DNA from: Actinacidiphila sp. DG2A-62
GTDB taxonomy: Bacteria > Actinomycetota > Actinomycetes > Streptomycetales > Streptomycetaceae
Reading direction: 5' to 3'
Length of the DNA: 64,000 bases
Assembly: GCF_035825295.1 (NCBI RefSeq)
Contig: NZ_JAYMGI010000002.1
Span: 6,377,501 to 6,441,500 of the forward strand
This document shows, in pieces, positions 8,337 through 17,117 of this stretch. Both the position numbers and the translations under genes were made by a program. Every line of letters begins with the position of its first letter. The stretch's first letter is position 1. A model generated the notes under the pieces. It did not search any database, was not told the origin of the DNA, and saw only the letters and a list, made by a program, of their open reading frames with translations.

Positions 8337-9738
8337 CGAGGCTCAGCCGGCCGCCGGGTCCCGTGACGCCGCGCCCTCCGGGCCGCGCCACGCCGCTCCC
8401 CGCAAGTCGCTGCTGACCAAGCTGCACGTCCCGGCCGGCAAGGCCGTGGCGCTCGCCGCGATGCCCACCGCGGTGCTGATGGGCATGGGCTTCACGCCGC
8501 ACTTCGCGCAGGCCGACGAGATGCCCAAGAGCAGCAGCCCCTTCAAGCCCGGCCCGTGCGTCACCCAGCCCGACAGCAAGGACGCGGCGGGCTCGGGCAG
8601 CAAGGACGGCGCCAAGGCGACCCCCACCCCGACGGCCTCGCCGAGCGCCACCGGCAAGGACGCCGCGGGCGGCAAGGACGCCGGCGGCAGCGGCAAGGAC
8701 GGCGCGCAGCCCACCCCGACCACCAGCCCCTCGGCGTCCGCGCCCTCGGTCACCGACCCGGTCGCCAAGGCGCTGCCCAAGACGCAGCAGGCCACCCCGA
8801 AGGCGAGCCCCTCGGCCTCGCCGAGCGCGTCGCCGACGCCCAGCCCGAGCGCGTCCACGAACCCGCTGGACCCGCTGGGCCTGGGCAACCTGCTCGGCGG
8901 GCTGCTGGGCGGCCTGACCGGCAACGGCGGCGGCTCCACGCCCACGCCCGCGCCGACCACCCAGTCGCCGACGCCCGCGCCGACCACCTCCGCGCCCAAG
9001 CCCGACCCGACGCCCACCGGGTCGACCGGCTCCGGCTCGACGTCCGGCAAGGCGCCGTCCACGGGCTCCTCGGGCTCCTCCGGGTCCGCGGGCAAGGACG
9101 GCGGCAGCGGCAAGGACGCGACCAAGGGCCTCACGGACACCGTGGGCACGACCGTCAAGGGACTCACGGACGCCGCGGGCAAGGCCACCGGGACGACGCC
9201 CTCGGACGCCTCCGGCAAGGCCGCGCAGACGCCCACCGACGGCTCGCAGGGCTACCCCTGCCCGACCTACGACGCCAAGGCGCTCGCCGACGCCGAGACC
9301 GAGGGCGGTATCCCGCTGCTCCCGGACGAGCCGTGGACGCTGAAGAGCTCCAAGCTGGCCCTGCACGGCCTGAACTACGACGGCATCGTGCAGGTGCGCA
9401 CCTGGAGCGGCCAGGTCAAGGACGTGCTGAAGTTCACCGCGAGCGGCGTCGACATCGACGACCTGTGGCAGATCGTCGACCAGCCGCAGGGCGGTCACAC
9501 CTGGGTCAAGGCCCGGGCCGGCTCGACCTCGACGATCCGGGGCGGCACGGTGACGATGTACACCGAGTCGCTCAGCGGCAACCTGCTCGGGCTGATCCCG
9601 ATCACCTTCACGCCCAAGGCGCCGCCGCCGCTGACCCTGCCCGAGCTGTTCTTCACCGACGTGACGGTGCAGCAGGCCGCGCAGTTCGGCGGCAACCTCA
9701 CCGTCCCCGGCATGCAGGTCCTGCCCGGCCAGCCCTGA
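8326..9738 (+). CDS. Secreted low-complexity protein with conserved C-terminal domain (DUF6230/DUF6114 cassette)
   Basis: GTG 8326 overlaps the end of the DUF6114 gene and has a GGGAGG ribosome site. The 470-residue product has a hydrophobic segment at about residues 38-63 (AVALAAMPTAVLMGMGF, then HFAQADE), consistent with a signal peptide. A roughly 240-residue linker follows, made almost only of Pro, Thr, Ser, Lys, Gly, Asp and Ala. From about residue 305 there is a structured domain (YPCPTYDAKALADAE ... LPELFFTDVTVQQAAQFGG). The layout suggests a wall-spanning stalk with an outer domain. There is no LPxTG sorting signal and no lipobox. I recognise no enzyme motif. A bidirectional hairpin terminator follows. 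Confidence 0.8.
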   Translation: MLGDEAQPAAGSRDAAPSGPRHAAPRKSLLTKLHVPAGKAVALAAMPTAVLMGMGFTPHFAQADEMPKSSSPFKPGPCVTQPDSKDAAGSGSKDGAKATPTPTASPSATGKDAAGGKDAGGSGKDGAQPTPTTSPSASAPSVTDPVAKALPKTQQATPKASPSASPSASPTPSPSASTNPLDPLGLGNLLGGLLGGLTGNGGGSTPTPAPTTQSPTPAPTTSAPKPDPTPTGSTGSGSTSGKAPSTGSSGSSGSAGKDGGSGKDATKGLTDTVGTTVKGLTDAAGKATGTTPSDASGKAAQTPTDGSQGYPCPTYDAKALADAETEGGIPLLPDEPWTLKSSKLALHGLNYDGIVQVRTWSGQVKDVLKFTASGVDIDDLWQIVDQPQGGHTWVKARAGSTSTIRGGTVTMYTESLSGNLLGLIPITFTPKAPPPLTLPELFFTDVTVQQAAQFGGNLTVPGMQVLPGQP

Positions 9739-9777
9739 GCCGGCCCGCCCGGCCCCGCGCCGGCGCCCCGCACACGA

Positions 9778-9822
9778 CCGCGCGGCCCGTACCCCCTCCC
9801 ACCCGGGGTACGGGCCGCGCGG
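9778..9822. terminator. Bidirectional hairpin terminator between convergent genes
   Basis: A perfect 18-bp stem (CCGCGCGGCCCGTACCCC and its complement) with a 9-base loop. It lies between the ends of the secreted-protein gene (+) and pyk (-), so it can serve both. Confidence 0.8.
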
Positions 9823-9859
9823 CGTTCGCGGGCGGCCGGGCGCGCGGCCCGGCGGGGCG

Positions 9860-11285
9860 TCAGGCGCTGAGGTCGCCCAGGTGGTGGACGCGCACCAGGT
9901 TGGTGGTGCCGGGGACCCCGGGCGGAGCCGGCGGTGATGATGACCGTGTCGCCCTTGGCGTACTCCGAGCGCTTGAGCATCTCCCGGTCCACCAGCTCGA
10001 CCATCGCGTCGGTGGTCTCCACGTGCTCGACCACGAAGCACTCCACGCCCCAGGTCAGCGCCAGCTGGTTGCGGGTGGACTCCTGCGTGGTGAACGCCAC
10101 CACCGGCTCCGGCACCCGGTAGCGGGCCAGCCGCCGCGCGGTGTCGCCGGACTGGGTGAAGGCCACCAGCGTCTTCGCGTCCAGGAAGTCGCCCAGCTCG
10201 GCCGCCGCGCGGGCCACCGCGCCGCCCTGGGTGCGCGGCTTCTTGCCCGGGGCCAGCGGCTGCAGGCCGCGGCAGAGCAGTTCCTCCTCGGCCGCCTCGA
10301 CGATCCGCGACATCGTCTTGACCGTCTCCACCGGATACTTGCCGACCGAGGACTCCGCGGACAGCATCACCGCGTCCGCGCCGTCCAGGATCGCGTTGGC
10401 CACGTCGGACGCCTCGGCGCGGGTCGGCCGGGAGTTGGTGATCATCGACTCCATCATCTGGGTCGCCACGATCACCGGCTTGGCGTTGCGGCGGCACAGC
10501 TCGACCAGCCGCTTCTGCACCATCGGGACCTGCTCCAGCGGGTACTCCACGGCGAGGTCGCCGCGCGCGACCATCACCGCGTCGAACGCCATGACGACGT
10601 CCTCCATGTTCTCCACCGCCTGCGGCTTCTCCACCTTGGCGATGACCGGGACCCGGCGGCCCTCCTCGTCCATCACCCGGTGCACGTCCCGCACGTCCTT
10701 GGCGTCCCGGACGAAGGACAGCGCGACCATGTCCACGCCGATGCGCAGCGCGAACCGCAGGTCGGCGATGTCCTTCTCGGACAGCGCCGGCACGTTGACG
10801 GCCGCGCCCGGCAGGTTGATGCCCTTGTGGTCGGAGACCACGCCGCCCTCGACGACCAGGGTGCGCACCCGCGGGCCGTCGACCTCGATCACCCGCAGCG
10901 CCACGTTGCCGTCGTTGATCAGCACCGGGTCGCCCTGCGAGACGTCGCCGGGCAGGCCCTTGTACGTGGTGCCGCAGATCGACCGGTCGCCCTCGACGTC
11001 CTCGGTGGTGATGGTGAACTCGTCGCCGGACACCAGCTCCACCGGGCCCTCGGCGAAGGTGCCCAGGCGGATCTTCGGGCCCTGGAGGTCGGCCAGCACG
11101 CCCACCGCCCGCCCGGTCTCCTCGGCCACCTTGCGCACCCGCTGGTAGCGGGCCTCGTGCTCGGCGTGGCTGCCGTGGCTGAAGTTGAGGCGGGCGACGT
11201 TCATGCCGGCTTCGACCAGCGTCTTGAGCTGGTCGTAGGAGTCGACGGCGGGACCCAACGTGCAGACGATCTTGGCTCGGCGCAT
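9860..11285 (-). CDS. pyk: Pyruvate kinase (C-terminal frameshift)
   Basis: ATG 11285 starts a normal pyruvate kinase: RRAKIVCTLGPA, KIRLGTF, IAKVEKPQAVENM (Mg-ADP site), VMVARGDLAVE and the C-terminal allosteric domain with AFTQSGDTARRLARYR. It converts phosphoenolpyruvate and ADP to pyruvate and ATP in the cytoplasm. The last expected segment (GVPGTTNLVRVHHLGDLSA and stop at 9860) is in another frame. The break is at about 9921-9929, where two bases appear to be missing compared with a GSPPGVPG reading. As written, the original frame runs on for about 120 unrelated residues. Only the last ~20 residues would be affected. ackA and pta lie upstream on the same strand. Confidence 0.88.
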
Positions 11286-11431
11286 GGGCGATATCCTATC
11301 GGTTTGTTCCGCACCGGAATAATTCTGGATTGCTGTCCTGGGTCGTTCCGGTTGCTCACTGGCTACGGCTACGGCTACGGGCCGGGGCTACGGCCCGGGT
11401 TCGGGCTGGTGCTGCACTCGGCTGCGGGATG

Positions 11432-12673
11432 TCAACCTTGCGCCAAGGCGTAAGTATCGCGCGCGATGGCCAGCTCCTCGTCGGTGGGGACCACCGCGAC
11501 CGCCACCGGCGAGCCGTCCGCGGAGACCAGCCGGGGGCCGCCGGCCCGGACCGCATTGCGCACCGGGTCCAGGACCACGCCGAGGTTCTCCAGGTCGCGC
11601 ATCGCCGCCGCGCGGACCGCCGCGGAGTTCTCGCCGACCCCGGCGGTGAAGGCGATCACGTCGACCCGGCCCAGCACCGCGGTGAACGCGCCCACGTAGC
11701 GGCGCAGCCGGTGCACGTAGACGTCGAAGGCGAGCCGGGCGTCGGCGTCGCCCTCGGCCATCCGGCGGCCGATCTCCCGCATGTCGTTGTCCCCGCACAG
11801 GCCCAGCAGACCCGACTTCTTGTTCAGCAGCGTGTCGATCGCGTCGGTGTCCAGGCCCGCGACCCGCGCGAGGTGGAAGACCGCGCCCGGGTCCAGGTCC
11901 CCGGACCGGGTGCCCATCACCAGGCCCTCCAGCGGCGTCATGCCCATGGTGGTGTCCACGCACACCCCGCCGCGCACCGCGGACGCCGAGGCGCCGTTGC
12001 CCAGGTGCAGCACGACGGCGTTGACCTCGCCGGGCTCGCGGCCGAGCAGGGCCGCGGCGGCCCGCGAGACATAGGCGTGCGAGGTGCCGTGGAAGCCGTA
12101 GCGGCGGATGCCGTAGCGCTCGGCGGTGCCGGCGTCGATCGCGTACCGCGCGGCGGCCTCGGGGAGGGTGGCGTGGAAGGCGGTGTCGAAGACCGCCACC
12201 TGCGGCAGGTCGGGGCGCAGGTCGCGGGCCACCTCGATGCCGGTGATGTTCGCCGGGTTGTGCAGCGGCGCGAGCGGCACCAGCGCGCGGATGCCGTCCA
12301 GCACCTCGTCGGTGACCAGGGTCGGCTCGGTGAAGCGGGTGCCGCCGTGCACCACCCGGTGGCCGACCGCGGCCAGCCGCGGCGAGTCCAGGCCGAGGTC
12401 CTGCCCGGCCAGTTCGTCGGCCACCGCGCGCAGCGCCGAGGCGTGGTCCGCCACGCCGCCCGGCTCGCCGATCCGCTCGACCGTGCCGGAGGCCAGCCGG
12501 GTCTCGTCGGCCATGTCCATCAGGCGGTACTTCACCGAGGAGGAGCCGGAGTTGAGCACCAGCACCCGGGTCGCGCCGCCCTCGGCGCCGCGTCCCGTGC
12601 CGCCCTCGGCGCCGCGTCCCGTGCCGCCCTCGGCGCCCGTGCTACCCCCGGCCTCCGTGTCGTGCCCGCTCAC
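11432..12673 (-). CDS. ackA: Acetate kinase
   Basis: GTG 12673 overlaps the pta stop by four bases (GTGA), so translation is coupled. The 413-residue protein has the acetokinase signature VLVLNSGSSSVKYRL, the GYHG-type motif YGFHGTSHAYV, HLGNGASASAV, the catalytic Arg in MGTRSGDLDPG, and TAGVGENS near the end. It interconverts acetyl phosphate plus ADP and acetate plus ATP, completing the Pta-AckA overflow route. It carries an unusual N-terminal extension of about 37 Gly/Thr/Glu-rich residues, encoded by a 24-base tandem repeat. The normal family start would be at RVLVLNSGS. Position 12546 or so would fit that, but no better ribosome site is seen there. Confidence 0.95.
   Translation of the reverse strand: MSGHDTEAGGSTGAEGGTGRGAEGGTGRGAEGGATRVLVLNSGSSSVKYRLMDMADETRLASGTVERIGEPGGVADHASALRAVADELAGQDLGLDSPRLAAVGHRVVHGGTRFTEPTLVTDEVLDGIRALVPLAPLHNPANITGIEVARDLRPDLPQVAVFDTAFHATLPEAAARYAIDAGTAERYGIRRYGFHGTSHAYVSRAAAALLGREPGEVNAVVLHLGNGASASAVRGGVCVDTTMGMTPLEGLVMGTRSGDLDPGAVFHLARVAGLDTDAIDTLLNKKSGLLGLCGDNDMREIGRRMAEGDADARLAFDVYVHRLRRYVGAFTAVLGRVDVIAFTAGVGENSAAVRAAAMRDLENLGVVLDPVRNAVRAGGPRLVSADGSPVAVAVVPTDEELAIARDTYALAQG
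12577..12637. repeat. 24-bp tandem repeat in the 5' end of ackA
   Basis: Two identical 24-base units (12577-12600 and 12601-12624, each beginning CGCCCTCGGCGCC) and a partial third copy. They encode the repeated GGTGRGAE segment of the acetate kinase N-terminal extension and keep the frame. Confidence 0.85.
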
Positions 12674-14760
12674 GCGTCCTCCCCCTGGTCCCCCTGCGCC
12701 TGGATCGCCGTGATGGCGACGGTGTTCACGATGTCCTGCACCAGCGCGCCGCGCGACAGGTCGTTGACCGGCTTGCGCAGCCCCTGGAGCACCGGGCCGA
12801 CCGCGACCGCCCCGGCCGAGCGCTGGACCGCCTTGTAGGTGTTGTTGCCGGTGTTCAGGTCCGGGAAGACCAGCACCGTCGCCTGCCCGGCCACCTTCGA
12901 CTCCGGCAGCTTCGTCGCCGCGACCGAGGGCGAGACCGCCGCGTCGTACTGGATCGGCCCCTCCACCAGCAGGTCCGGCCGCCGCTGCCGGACCAGTTCG
13001 GTGGCCGCGCGCACCTTGTCCACGTCCGCGCCGCTGCCCGAGGTGCCGGTGGAGTACGACAGCATCGCCACCCGCGGCGCCACGTCGAAGCGGGCCGCGG
13101 TCGCCGCGGCCTGGATGGCGATGTCCGCGAGCTGCTCGGCGCCCGGGTCCGGGTTGACCGCGCAGTCGCCGTAGACCAGCACCCGGTCGGCCAGGCACAT
13201 GAAGAACACCGACGAGACGATCGCCGCGTCCGGGCGGGTCTTGATGATCTCGAAGGCGGGGCGGATGGTCGCCGCGGTGGAGTGCACCGCGCCCGAGACC
13301 ATGCCGTCGGCCAGCCCCTCCTGCACCATCAGCGTGCCGAAGTACGACACGTCCGCGACCACGTCGTAGGCCAGTTCGTACGACACGCCCTTGTGCGCCC
13401 GCAGCCGCGCGTACGTGGCGGCGAAGCGCTCGCGCAGCGGCGAGGTGTGCGGGTCGATCACCGCGAGGCCCGGGTCGTCCAGCGCGATGCCCAGGTCGCC
13501 GGCCCGCTTGCGGATCGCGTCCTCCTCGCCGAGCAGCGTCAGATCGCACACGCCGCGCCGCAGCAGCACCTCCGCGGCCCGCAGGATGCGCTCCTCGGCG
13601 CCCTCCGGCAGCACGATCCGCCGCCGGCGCGCGCGGGCCCGCTCCAGCAGCGCGTGCTCGAACATCATCGGCGTCACCCGCTCCGAGCGCGCCACCGACA
13701 GCCGCCCGGTCAGCTCGGCGGTGTCCACGTGCGTCTCGAACAGGCCCAGCGCGGTCTCCGCCTTGCGCGGCGTGCCCGCGCCCAGCTTGCCGTCCAGGCC
13801 GAACAGTTCGGCCGCGGTCGGGAAGGAGCCGGTGGGCACCGCGAGCACCGGCGTGCCGGGCGCCAGCCGCTCGGCCAGCGCGAGGATGTGCGCGCCCGGC
13901 TTCTCGTCCAGCGTCAGCAGCACCCCGGCGATCGGCGGCGAGCCCGCGGAGTGCGCGGCCAGCGCGCCGACGATCAGGTCGGCCCGGTCGCCCGGCGTCA
14001 CCACCATGCACCCCGGCGTCAGCCGCGGCAGGAACGCCGGCAGCATCGCGCCGCCGAACACGAAGTCCATCGCGTCCCGCGACAGCCCCGCCTCGTCGCC
14101 GAGCAGCACCTGCGCGCCCAGCGTCTCGACGATCTGCCGGACCGTCGGCGCCGCCAGCGCCGGCTCGTCCGGCAGCACGTAGACGGGCACCTCCAGCGTC
14201 CTGCGCAGCTGCGCCGCGGCGCCGTCCACCTCGGCGGGGGCGACCCGGTTGGCGATCAGCGCGATCACGTCGCAGCCGAGGTTGGTGTACGCGTGGTGGG
14301 CGTTGCGGACCTCGGCGACCACCGAGTCCGCGCTCTGGTCGCGGCCCCCGATCACCGCGATGACCGAGGCGCCGCACTCGTTGGCCAGCCGGGCGTTGAC
14401 GCCCAGCTCCGCCGGCAGGTTGGTGCCGGCGAAGTCCGAGCCGAGGATCAGCACCGTCCCGTACTCCTCGGCCACCCGCAGGTAGCCGTCCACCAGACGG
14501 GCGGTCAGCGCGCCCTGGCCCTCCTCGGCCTGGAGCGCGGCGGCCTCCTCGTAGCCCATCCCGAAGACCGTCGCCGGGTCCTGGGTGAGGCGGTAGCGGG
14601 TCCGCAGCAGCTCGAAGATCCGGTCGGGGGCGTCGTGCACCAGCGGCCGGTAGACCCCGACCCGGTCCACCTGCCGGGTCAGCAGCTCCATCACCCCCAG
14701 CTCGACCACCTGGCGGCCGTCGCCGCGGCCGATCCCCGTGACATAGACGCTGCGCGTCAC
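12670..14760 (-). CDS. pta: Phosphate acetyltransferase (three-domain form)
   Basis: GTG 14760 gives 696 residues, the long three-domain Pta. The N-terminal P-loop-like domain begins RSVYVTGIGRGDGRQ, in place of the usual GxGKTSV phosphate loop, and includes ILGSDFAGTN. A DRTGG-type middle domain covers about residues 210-330. The C-terminal catalytic PTA_PTB domain (about 365-690) has RIVLPEGAEERILRAAE, GMVSGAVHSTA and VLVFPDLNTGNNTYKA. It converts acetyl-CoA and phosphate to acetyl phosphate and CoA, feeding AckA, which overlaps its stop. The operon probably starts here. The divergent neighbour is the D-lactate dehydrogenase gene. Confidence 0.95.
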   Translation of the reverse strand: MTRSVYVTGIGRGDGRQVVELGVMELLTRQVDRVGVYRPLVHDAPDRIFELLRTRYRLTQDPATVFGMGYEEAAALQAEEGQGALTARLVDGYLRVAEEYGTVLILGSDFAGTNLPAELGVNARLANECGASVIAVIGGRDQSADSVVAEVRNAHHAYTNLGCDVIALIANRVAPAEVDGAAAQLRRTLEVPVYVLPDEPALAAPTVRQIVETLGAQVLLGDEAGLSRDAMDFVFGGAMLPAFLPRLTPGCMVVTPGDRADLIVGALAAHSAGSPPIAGVLLTLDEKPGAHILALAERLAPGTPVLAVPTGSFPTAAELFGLDGKLGAGTPRKAETALGLFETHVDTAELTGRLSVARSERVTPMMFEHALLERARARRRRIVLPEGAEERILRAAEVLLRRGVCDLTLLGEEDAIRKRAGDLGIALDDPGLAVIDPHTSPLRERFAATYARLRAHKGVSYELAYDVVADVSYFGTLMVQEGLADGMVSGAVHSTAATIRPAFEIIKTRPDAAIVSSVFFMCLADRVLVYGDCAVNPDPGAEQLADIAIQAAATAARFDVAPRVAMLSYSTGTSGSGADVDKVRAATELVRQRRPDLLVEGPIQYDAAVSPSVAATKLPESKVAGQATVLVFPDLNTGNNTYKAVQRSAGAVAVGPVLQGLRKPVNDLSRGALVQDIVNTVAITAIQAQGDQGEDA

Positions 14761-14980
14761 CCCTGGACTCCGATCCCGCGGTCTGCTCGTGGTGTTCCGG
14801 TCGGGCCCGCGTGCCCAGACACGACGCTAACGCGCGGCCGGTCCGGACGGGCGGCGAGGCGGGGCCACGGGAGTTCGCGTCGCGCTGCCGCCCGCGGGCT
14901 CCCCGGGTTCGCCGCCCGGTGCACGTAGGGTGAGCACAGCGCGGACGCCGTGCGGGCGCGGCGCGGGAGGAGGCGGAGCG

Positions 14981-15979
14981 GTGGAGATCCTCGCGACCGG
15001 GGTGCAGCGCGACGAACGGCCGCTGCTGGAGGCCGCGGTCACCCCGCGCCACCAGATCCGCTGTGTGGAACCCGCCCTCACGCCCGACACGCTGCCGCTG
15101 GCCGCGGGCTTCGAAGCGGTCTCCACCAGCGTCGACGCGGTGCTGGACGCGCCCGTGCTGGAGGCGCTGGTGCGCGGCGGCACCCGGCTGGTCACCCAGC
15201 GCTCCACCGGCTACAACAACATCGACCTCGACCACGCCGAACGGCTCGGCCTGACCGTGACCCGCGTCGCCGACTACTCCCCGTACTCGGTCGCCGAGTT
15301 CGCCTGGACGCTGGCCACCGCGCTCAACCGCCGGATCGAGCGGTCCGCGCGGCGCACGAGGGACCTGGACTTCCGGCTGGACGGCCTGCTCGGCCGGGAC
15401 TTCCACGGGCGCACCGCCGGCGTCATCGGCACCGGGCGGATCGGCACCGCCTTCACCGCCATCGCCCGCGGCTTCGGCATGCGGCTGCTCGGCTGGGACA
15501 TCACCCCCAACCCGGCCTGCGAGGAGCTGGGCATGGAGTACGTCGAGCTGGACAGGCTCTGCCGGGAGGCCGACCTGATCAGCCTGCACGTGCCGCTGAT
15601 GCCCTCCACCCACCACCTGCTGGGCGAGCGGCGGCTGGCGGAGATGAAGGACGACGTGATCCTGGTCAACACCGGGCGCGGCGCGCTGATCGACTCCGCC
15701 GCGCTGACGGCGGCGCTCCAGGCCGGCCGGCTCGGCGGCGTCGGGCTCGACCGGTACGAGGAGGAGGCCGGCGTCTTCTTCTACGACAAGGCGCTGGAGG
15801 TGATGACCGAGGAGACCCTGACCCGGCTGACCGCCTTCGGGAACGTCCTGGTCACCTCGCACCAGGCGTACTTCACGGTGGACGCGGTGCGGCAGATCGC
15901 CACCGCCACCGTCCGGAATGTGGACGACTATCTCGCGGGACGGATCACGGAGTGCACCCTGGTCCCGAAGTCGCCATGA
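14981..15979 (+). CDS. ldhA: D-lactate dehydrogenase (2-hydroxyacid dehydrogenase, LdhA type)
   Basis: GTG 14981 with GGAGGAGG upstream gives 332 residues. A longer frame from 14930 lacks a ribosome site. The protein has the D-2-hydroxyacid dehydrogenase fold: YSPYSVAEFAW, the NAD-binding GVIGTGRIG with Asp in LGWDI, VNTGRGALIDS with the substrate Arg, the catalytic Glu region LDRYEEEAGVFFYD, and His in VTSHQAYFT. The LDRYEEE...FFYDK...SHQAYFT stretch closely resembles E. coli LdhA. It would reduce pyruvate to D-lactate with NADH. Its place between pta and pfkA puts a second pyruvate overflow route next to the acetate route. The pfkA gene starts 50 bases downstream. Confidence 0.88.
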   Translation: MEILATGVQRDERPLLEAAVTPRHQIRCVEPALTPDTLPLAAGFEAVSTSVDAVLDAPVLEALVRGGTRLVTQRSTGYNNIDLDHAERLGLTVTRVADYSPYSVAEFAWTLATALNRRIERSARRTRDLDFRLDGLLGRDFHGRTAGVIGTGRIGTAFTAIARGFGMRLLGWDITPNPACEELGMEYVELDRLCREADLISLHVPLMPSTHHLLGERRLAEMKDDVILVNTGRGALIDSAALTAALQAGRLGGVGLDRYEEEAGVFFYDKALEVMTEETLTRLTAFGNVLVTSHQAYFTVDAVRQIATATVRNVDDYLAGRITECTLVPKSP

Positions 15980-16028
15980 CGTCACGGCCGCCGACGGCGC
16001 GGCCGACCACCTTTGGGAGACACCGCTC

Positions 16029-17054
16029 ATGCGCATCGGAGTCCTCACCGCCGGGGGCGACTGCCCCGGCCTCAACGCGGTCATCCGCTCGGTCGTGCAC
16101 CGCGCGCTCACCGGGCACGGCGACGAGGTCATCGGTTTCGAGGACGGCTTCGTCGGTCTGCTCGAAGGCCGCTTCCGGCCCCTGGACCTGAACTCGGTCA
16201 GCGGCATCCTGGCCCGCGGCGGCACCGTGCTGGGATCGGCCCGGCTGGAACGCGCCCGACTGCGCGAGGCCGCCGACAACGCCGAGGACCTGTGCGCCGA
16301 GTACGGCATCGACGTGCTGATCCCGATCGGCGGCGAGGGCACGCTGACCGCGGCGCGGATGCTCTCCGACGCCGGGATGCCGGTGGTGGGCGTGCCCAAG
16401 ACCATCGACAACGACATCAACGGCACCGACCGCACCTTCGGCTTCGACACCGCGGTCACCGTCGCCACCGAGGCGATCGACCGGCTGAAGACCACCGCCG
16501 AGTCGCACCAGCGGGTGATGGTGGTGGAGGTGATGGGCCGGCACGCCGGCTGGATCGCGCTGGAGGCGGGCATGGCCTCCGGCGCGCACGGCATCTGCGT
16601 CCCGGAGAGCCCCTTCGACCCGGCCGACCTGGTGGCGATGGTCGAGGAGCGGTTCTCGCGCGGCAAGAAGTTCGCCGTGGTCTGCGTCGCCGAGGGCGCC
16701 CACCCGGCCAAGGACACCATGGAGTACGGCGTCGGGGAGATCGACAAGTACGGCCACGAGCGCTTCACCGGCATCGGCACCACGCTGGCCCGCGAACTGG
16801 AGGCCCGGCTGGGCAAGGAGGCCCGCCCGGTCATCCTCGGCCACGTCCAGCGCGGCGGCGTCCCCACCGCCTACGACCGGGTGCTGGCCACCCGCTTCGG
16901 CTGGCACGCCGTCGAGGCCGCCCACGGGGGCGCCTTCGGCCACATGACCGCCCTGCACGGCACCCGGATCGACCTGGTGCCGCTGGCCGACGCGGTCACC
17001 CACCTCAAGACGGTCCCCGAGGACCGCATGCACGAGGCCGAGTCGGTCTTCTGA
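16029..17054 (+). CDS. pfkA: ATP-dependent 6-phosphofructokinase
   Basis: ATG 16029 with GGGAGA upstream gives 341 residues, the actinobacterial PFK length. Key motifs are TAGGDCPGLNAVIR (N-terminal nucleotide loop), GGEGTL, GVPKTIDNDINGTD with the catalytic Asp, EVMGRHAGWIA and LGHVQRGG. Glycine in GGEGT rather than GGEDT points to ATP, not pyrophosphate, as donor. It phosphorylates fructose-6-phosphate to the 1,6-bisphosphate in the cytoplasm. It follows ldhA closely and may be co-transcribed with it. glgB converges on it, with stops 64 bases apart. Confidence 0.95.
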   Translation: MRIGVLTAGGDCPGLNAVIRSVVHRALTGHGDEVIGFEDGFVGLLEGRFRPLDLNSVSGILARGGTVLGSARLERARLREAADNAEDLCAEYGIDVLIPIGGEGTLTAARMLSDAGMPVVGVPKTIDNDINGTDRTFGFDTAVTVATEAIDRLKTTAESHQRVMVVEVMGRHAGWIALEAGMASGAHGICVPESPFDPADLVAMVEERFSRGKKFAVVCVAEGAHPAKDTMEYGVGEIDKYGHERFTGIGTTLARELEARLGKEARPVILGHVQRGGVPTAYDRVLATRFGWHAVEAAHGGAFGHMTALHGTRIDLVPLADAVTHLKTVPEDRMHEAESVF

Positions 17055-17117
17055 CCTTCCGTCAGCGGGCGCCCCGGGGCCGGGAGACCTCCGCCGGCCC
17101 GGGCGGCCCGGCGCGCC

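Noticed and set aside
11432..16867. A single 1,800-codon open frame on the minus strand
   Set aside because: Only the part up to 12673 is a gene (ackA). The rest is antisense or out of frame with pta, ldhA and pfkA and results from high G+C.
16029..17054. Pyrophosphate-dependent phosphofructokinase
   Set aside because: The nucleotide loop reads GGEGT with Gly at the position where PPi-dependent enzymes have Asp, so ATP is the better call.
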